Assembly: GCA_041393775.1 (NCBI GenBank)
Contig: JAWKJM010000012.1
Span: 1-64,000 of the forward strand
Direction: 5' to 3'
Source: JADKAV01 sp041393775
GTDB taxonomy: Bacteria; Actinomycetota; Actinomycetes; S36-B12; UBA10799
DNA: 64,000 nucleotides
Made by a program: the position numbers and the translations under genes. Positions 60,994 through 64,000 of this stretch are shown one piece after another (position 1 is the stretch's first letter; each line of letters opens with the position of its first letter). Under the pieces are notes generated by a model. It searched no databases. It saw only the letters and a program-made list of their open reading frames with translations, and had not been told where the DNA came from.

Positions 60994-61851
60994 TCAGTCG
61001 ACGTTGACGACCCCGCCGCAGCTGTCAGCGGCCCTCTGCATCTCCTTCACGACGTCGTTCATGACCTCCGTGGGAGTCTCGGCGTTGTAGATCACGTGCA
61101 GCCCGGTGGCCATGACCTGCGCGCACTTGGTCGCCAGCGCGGTCTGGGCCTTCTGGGCGGCCAACTGGTCGCGCAAGGTCGCCTGCTTCGCGTTCGCTTC
61201 CTTCTGGGCCTGGTTGTACTCGGAGTTCAGGTTGGCCAGTTTGGCCGCCTCGGTCGTCAGATCCTTCTTCTCGACCTTGAGTTTCGCGAGGACCTTCTCG
61301 TGTTCGGCCTGGGCCTTGTTGAGGTCCTCCTTGACCTCGTCCTCTTCTTGCTGATCGCGGGCGATCTCGGTCTGCAACTGGTCGATCTTGGCGGCGCTGG
61401 CCTCGGCGGCCTGGTCCGCGTCCCGCTTCTGCAAGAAGCCCCAGACCAGCGCACCCACCAGCAGCAGCGCGACGACGCCGGTCGCGATCTTCCACACGAG
61501 CGTCGGGTCGGAGTCGTTCGGCGGCGGTTCGGTGGGCTGCAGACCCGGCGGCGGGGTGGGTCCCATGCCGGGCGGGACCGGGGTACTGCCGGGCAAGGGG
61601 GGTTGACCAGGGGGCGTCGGAAGCGGGTATCCGGCCGTGGGCGCGAAGCCGCCAGGTGGGGTCTGCTGGGGCGGGCGGGGCGGGGGCTGTGCACCGGGTG
61701 GCGGATAGCCGGGGGGCTGCGCCTGGGGTCGCGGGTATCCACCGGGGACCGGCGGCGGGAACCCTCCGGGTGCGCCCTGTGGCGGTGGAGCCGAATCGGG
61801 CCCCGGTGCGCCCGGAAACTCCGGTTCGGGAACGTCGTTGTCGTCCGGCAT
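60994..61851 (-). CDS. Proline-rich membrane protein with coiled coil
   Basis: 285 residues. Residues 1-~115 are a disordered Pro/Gly-rich tract (repeats of PPGG/YPPPG type), then one membrane helix (IATGVVALLLVGALVWGFL), then a long charged coiled coil (residues ~145-235: AAEASAAKIDQLQTEIARDQ and onwards) and a C-terminal ~45-residue domain with two Cys (KCAQVMATG; DSCGGVVNVD). Topology suggests a cytoplasmic proline-rich tail and an outer coiled coil, as in actinobacterial cell-envelope scaffold proteins. No family recognised. GGAGGGG lies upstream of ATG 61851. Confidence 0.75.
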   Translation of the reverse strand: MPDDNDVPEPEFPGAPGPDSAPPPQGAPGGFPPPVPGGYPRPQAQPPGYPPPGAQPPPRPPQQTPPGGFAPTAGYPLPTPPGQPPLPGSTPVPPGMGPTPPPGLQPTEPPPNDSDPTLVWKIATGVVALLLVGALVWGFLQKRDADQAAEASAAKIDQLQTEIARDQQEEDEVKEDLNKAQAEHEKVLAKLKVEKKDLTTEAAKLANLNSEYNQAQKEANAKQATLRDQLAAQKAQTALATKCAQVMATGLHVIYNAETPTEVMNDVVKEMQRAADSCGGVVNVD

Positions 61852-61920
61852 GTGCCCCTCCAGATGGTCTGGGCGCCAGACTACTGGTCAGCGACCCGTC
61901 CGCTCGTCGGTGACACGGCG

Positions 61921-61926
61921 TAACCT
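61921..61926 (+). promoter_or_regulatory. -10 hexamer TAACCT of the quinone oxidoreductase gene
   Basis: TAACCT ends 6 nt before GTG 61933; leaderless arrangement. Confidence 0.5.
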
Positions 61927-61932
61927 CGCCCT

Positions 61933-62862
61933 GTGAGAGCAATCGTTGTGGACGAACCGGGTGGCCCCGAAAACCTGCGCCTGTCAGAGGTTCCGGTGCC
62001 GCAGCCAGTCGACGAGCAGGTGTTACTGAGAGTCACCGCGGCCGGAGTCAACCGGGCCGACCTGCTGCAGCGGCAGGGCTTCTACCCGCCACCGCCGGGT
62101 GCCAGCGAGATCCTCGGGCTCGAGGTTTCGGGCACGCTCGACGGGGAGGCGGTCTGCGCACTGCTGACCGGCGGCGGTTATGCCGAGCAGGTGGCCGTAC
62201 CGCGCGGGCAGGTGATGCCGCTGCCGCCCGGGGTGGATCCGGTCGAAGCCGCTGGAATCCCGGAAGTGGCCTGCACCGTCCACTCGAACCTCGCCATGAC
62301 CGCGCGGCTGCAGCCCGGCGAGTGGGTGCTGATCCACGGCGGCGGCAGCGGGATCGGGACGTTCGCGATCCAGTGGGCGCGAGCGATCGGCGCCCACGTG
62401 GCCGTGACGGCGGGCAGCGACGAGAAACTCCAGCGCTGCGCCGACCTGGGCGCCGAGGTCCTCATCAACTACCGGGAGCAGGACTTCGTCGAGGCCTTGC
62501 CCGGACCGGTCGACGTGATCCTCGACGTCATCGGCGCGAAGTATCTCGACGCCAACGTGCGCGCGCTTGCCGACGGCGGCCGGCTCGTGGTCATCGGGCT
62601 GCAGGGCGGGGTCAAGGCAGAGTTGAACCTCGGGGCGCTGCTGAACAAACGGGGCGCTGTCTTCGCCACCTCCTTGCGCAGCCGCAGCGTTGAGCAGAAG
62701 GCCGAGATCTGCGCCGCGGTTGTGCGGGACGTGTGGCCGCTGTACGGGTCGGGCGCGATCCGGCCGATCGTCGATCAGGTGCTGCCGCTGGCTCGAGCGG
62801 CAGACGCGCATCGCGTGCTGGCCGGCTCCAGCCACTTCGGGAAGGTGATCCTGGCGGTGTGA
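61933..62862 (+). CDS. NAD(P)H quinone oxidoreductase (PIG3-type)
   Basis: 309 residues, zinc-free MDR. ANRADLLQRQGFYPPPPGAS (typical of PIG3/TP53I3-like reductases), LIHGGGSGIGTFAIQWARAI for NADPH binding, DVILDVIGAKYLDANVRAL, and LRSRSVEQKAEICAAVVRD. Reduces quinones or enones with NADPH. Its TGA stop is the first part of a family A forward core (GTGACGAAG), so the repeat abuts the coding sequence. Confidence 0.9.
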   Translation: MRAIVVDEPGGPENLRLSEVPVPQPVDEQVLLRVTAAGVNRADLLQRQGFYPPPPGASEILGLEVSGTLDGEAVCALLTGGGYAEQVAVPRGQVMPLPPGVDPVEAAGIPEVACTVHSNLAMTARLQPGEWVLIHGGGSGIGTFAIQWARAIGAHVAVTAGSDEKLQRCADLGAEVLINYREQDFVEALPGPVDVILDVIGAKYLDANVRALADGGRLVVIGLQGGVKAELNLGALLNKRGAVFATSLRSRSVEQKAEICAAVVRDVWPLYGSGAIRPIVDQVLPLARAADAHRVLAGSSHFGKVILAV

Positions 62863-62940
62863 CGAAGTTGCGGTGGGCACTCCCCCTTTGCGACGAAGGT
62901 GAGCGGTTCCACGTGTCCAGACCCCGCACCTTCGTAACAA
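62858..62940. repeat. Family A intergenic repeat, locus A8a
   Basis: Forward cores at 62858 (GTGACGAAGTTGCGG, overlapping the stop codon) and 62889, one inverted core at about 62925. The fourth core is missing or eroded. Confidence 0.8.
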
Positions 62941-62968
62941 CCGCGGCCGGGCGACCCCTACGAGCCCT

Positions 62969-63083
62969 GTGTGACGAAGTTGCGGGGGCCGAACCCCGTT
63001 TGTCACGAAGGTGCGCGGTCCCACACGTCCAAACCCCGCACCTTCGTCACAGTCGCGGCCAGGGCGCCGCACCTTCGTCACAA
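62969..63083. repeat. Family A intergenic repeat, locus A8b
   Basis: A complete element directly following A8a: forward cores at 62970 and 63000, inverted at about 63037 and 63069. The loop GCGCGGTCCCACACGTCC matches A8a, suggesting local duplication. Between two convergent 3' ends. Confidence 0.85.
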
Positions 63084-63102
63084 CAGGAACGAACGAACGG
63101 CC

Positions 63103-63999
63103 CTACGGCACCGACTTGATCGGCCACACCGCCGCAGCCCCCAGCAGCCCGACCACCGCCGTGGCCACGTAGAGCACCGGGTACCCTCCCAGCGAGGTGA
63201 CGATCGGCGCGGCGATCACCGGCGCGAGCACCTGCGGCAGCGAGTTGGCGATGTTGATGACACCGAGGTCGCGCGCCCGGTCGACCGCGGCCGGCAGGAC
63301 CTGCGTGATCAGAGCCTGGTCCACCGCCAGGTACCAGCCCCACCCGAGGCCGAGGATCAACGCGGCCACCGCTGCCAAGCTGAACTGGTCGGTGAACGCC
63401 AGCAGCAGCGCGGCAAGGGCCACCACCACGGTGGACACCACCACGAAGATCCTGCGCTTGCCGCTCCGGTCGGAAGCGGCGCCGCCGACCACCGCGGTGA
63501 GCATGGTCCCGAACGCATACAGCGCGATCAGGACGGTCTGCTTCTGCGCGGCTTCGTCGGAGTCGAACCCGAGGTGGTCCTGCAAGTAGAAGAGCAGGTA
63601 TAGCGTCGCCATCGAGATGGCCAACTGCACCAGGAACCGCGCGAGCCAGGCCCATGCGAAGTCGGGGTACTGCTTGGGCGAGACCCAGAAACCCCTCAGG
63701 AACGTACCCATGTGGAACGGCGGCCTGTCCGCGGGATCCAACTTGGGGTCCTTGAGGATGAACATGAACGGGAGCACCAGCAGCACGAACAGGATCGCGG
63801 TCAAGTAGTAGCCGGGCGCGAGCCCCAGCACCACGAACGACACCAGCGCCACCCCGAGCACGATGCCTAGTGTCTGGGCCAGACCGACCCACCCGGACGC
63901 GACGCCGCGCTGCTCGACCGGCACCTGGTCGGGGATGGTGGCGGTGAGCGCGGCATAGGAGGAGTTCACGGAGAACTGGACGAACAACCACAGGATCGT
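63103..63999 (-). CDS. MFS transporter, 5' end beyond window
   Basis: About 298 C-terminal residues are visible; the frame continues through the window edge. GVASGWVGLAQTLGIVLG, the mid-loop motif AASDRSGKRRIFVVVSTVV (motif A-like DRxGKRR) and LGLGWGWYLAVDQALITQVL resemble sugar- or metabolite-type MFS proteins such as GPH/SUC relatives. About eight hydrophobic segments remain. Substrate unknown. Stop codon 19 bp from repeat A8b. Confidence 0.8.
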   Translation of the reverse strand, partial: TILWLFVQFSVNSSYAALTATIPDQVPVEQRGVASGWVGLAQTLGIVLGVALVSFVVLGLAPGYYLTAILFVLLVLPFMFILKDPKLDPADRPPFHMGTFLRGFWVSPKQYPDFAWAWLARFLVQLAISMATLYLLFYLQDHLGFDSDEAAQKQTVLIALYAFGTMLTAVVGGAASDRSGKRRIFVVVSTVVVALAALLLAFTDQFSLAAVAALILGLGWGWYLAVDQALITQVLPAAVDRARDLGVINIANSLPQVLAPVIAAPIVTSLGGYPVLYVATAVVGLLGAAAVWPIKSVP

Positions 64000-64000
64000 C

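Overview
The window is high-GC actinobacterial chromosome. Coding density is high, GTG and TTG starts are common, and several families are typical of Actinomycetes (DUF5302, a CtpE-like P-type ATPase, a GAP/Sap membrane protein, DUF2505, DUF4189, a CsoR-copZ pair). Many genes look leaderless, with a NAnnnT -10 hexamer 6-7 nt before the start codon. I saw no rRNA, tRNA, CRISPR array or intact insertion sequence. Genus cannot be fixed from this sequence alone.

Layout. 1-6.3 kb: 3' part of an MGH1/GH63-type glycosidase, a crcB-DUF190-crcB fluoride-exporter operon, an L,D-transpeptidase and a polytopic GT-C-like membrane protein. 6.3-12 kb: Sua5, an AbiEi-like/PD-(D/E)XK protein, an alcohol dehydrogenase, an FUSC exporter. 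12-20.4 kb: YdeI-family protein with a winged-helix regulator, M20 peptidase, EamA exporter, DUF4189 secreted protein, CtpE-like ATPase, Sir2 deacylase, epoxide-hydrolase-like enzyme. 20.5-26.4 kb: a YyaL/SPATA20 thioredoxin-domain gene next to a probable small integrated island. The island holds an integrase relic, an AAA-DUF4143 ATPase and a Fic protein between 90-bp direct repeats, and ends at a displaced 5' fragment of a second yyaL. 26.5-34.6 kb: quinone oxidoreductase, then an uncommon set (MinD-like ATPase, HAMP membrane protein, ATP-grasp-like enzyme, DHA2 MFS transporter, HATPase-GNAT fusion) and AIM24. 34.7-38 kb: membrane-anchored hydrolase and an alkane hydroxylase operon (alkB, rubredoxin, TetR) with a palindromic operator on its -10. 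38-44.6 kb: DUF5302, PBP4-type carboxypeptidase, pyrophosphatase, YhhN, thioesterase, CsoR-copZ, lipase-like hydrolase, nitrilase-family amidase. 44.6-52 kb: pyruvate phosphate dikinase, gamma-glutamyltransferase, GAP protein, SerA and a frameshifted DUF2505 gene. 52-64 kb: UvrD-type helicase, 5-FTHF cyclo-ligase with ArfB, a HisA-like barrel lacking one catalytic Asp, a diguanylate cyclase, glycerate kinase, glutathione peroxidase, a coiled-coil membrane protein, a quinone oxidoreductase and a truncated MFS gene.

The most unusual signal lies between the genes. Three sequence-unrelated families of intergenic repeats occur at 14 loci: A, core TTGTNACGAAGKTGCG, eight loci; B, core CCTCCATCTGCTGGCC, four loci; C, core GTTAGAGA, two loci. 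All are built from inverted core copies; A and C use two forward then two inverted cores. Every locus touches at least one gene 3' end, and none lies in the thirteen divergent (5'-5') spacers. Two A copies supply the stop codon of the adjoining gene. One B locus and one A locus have themselves been tandemly duplicated, the B duplication carrying the last ~22 codons of the neighbouring ggt gene. These look like a set of 3'-end-associated hairpins, possibly bidirectional terminators or RNA stabilisers, and are my main candidate for an undescribed system. The yyaL-targeted island is the second.
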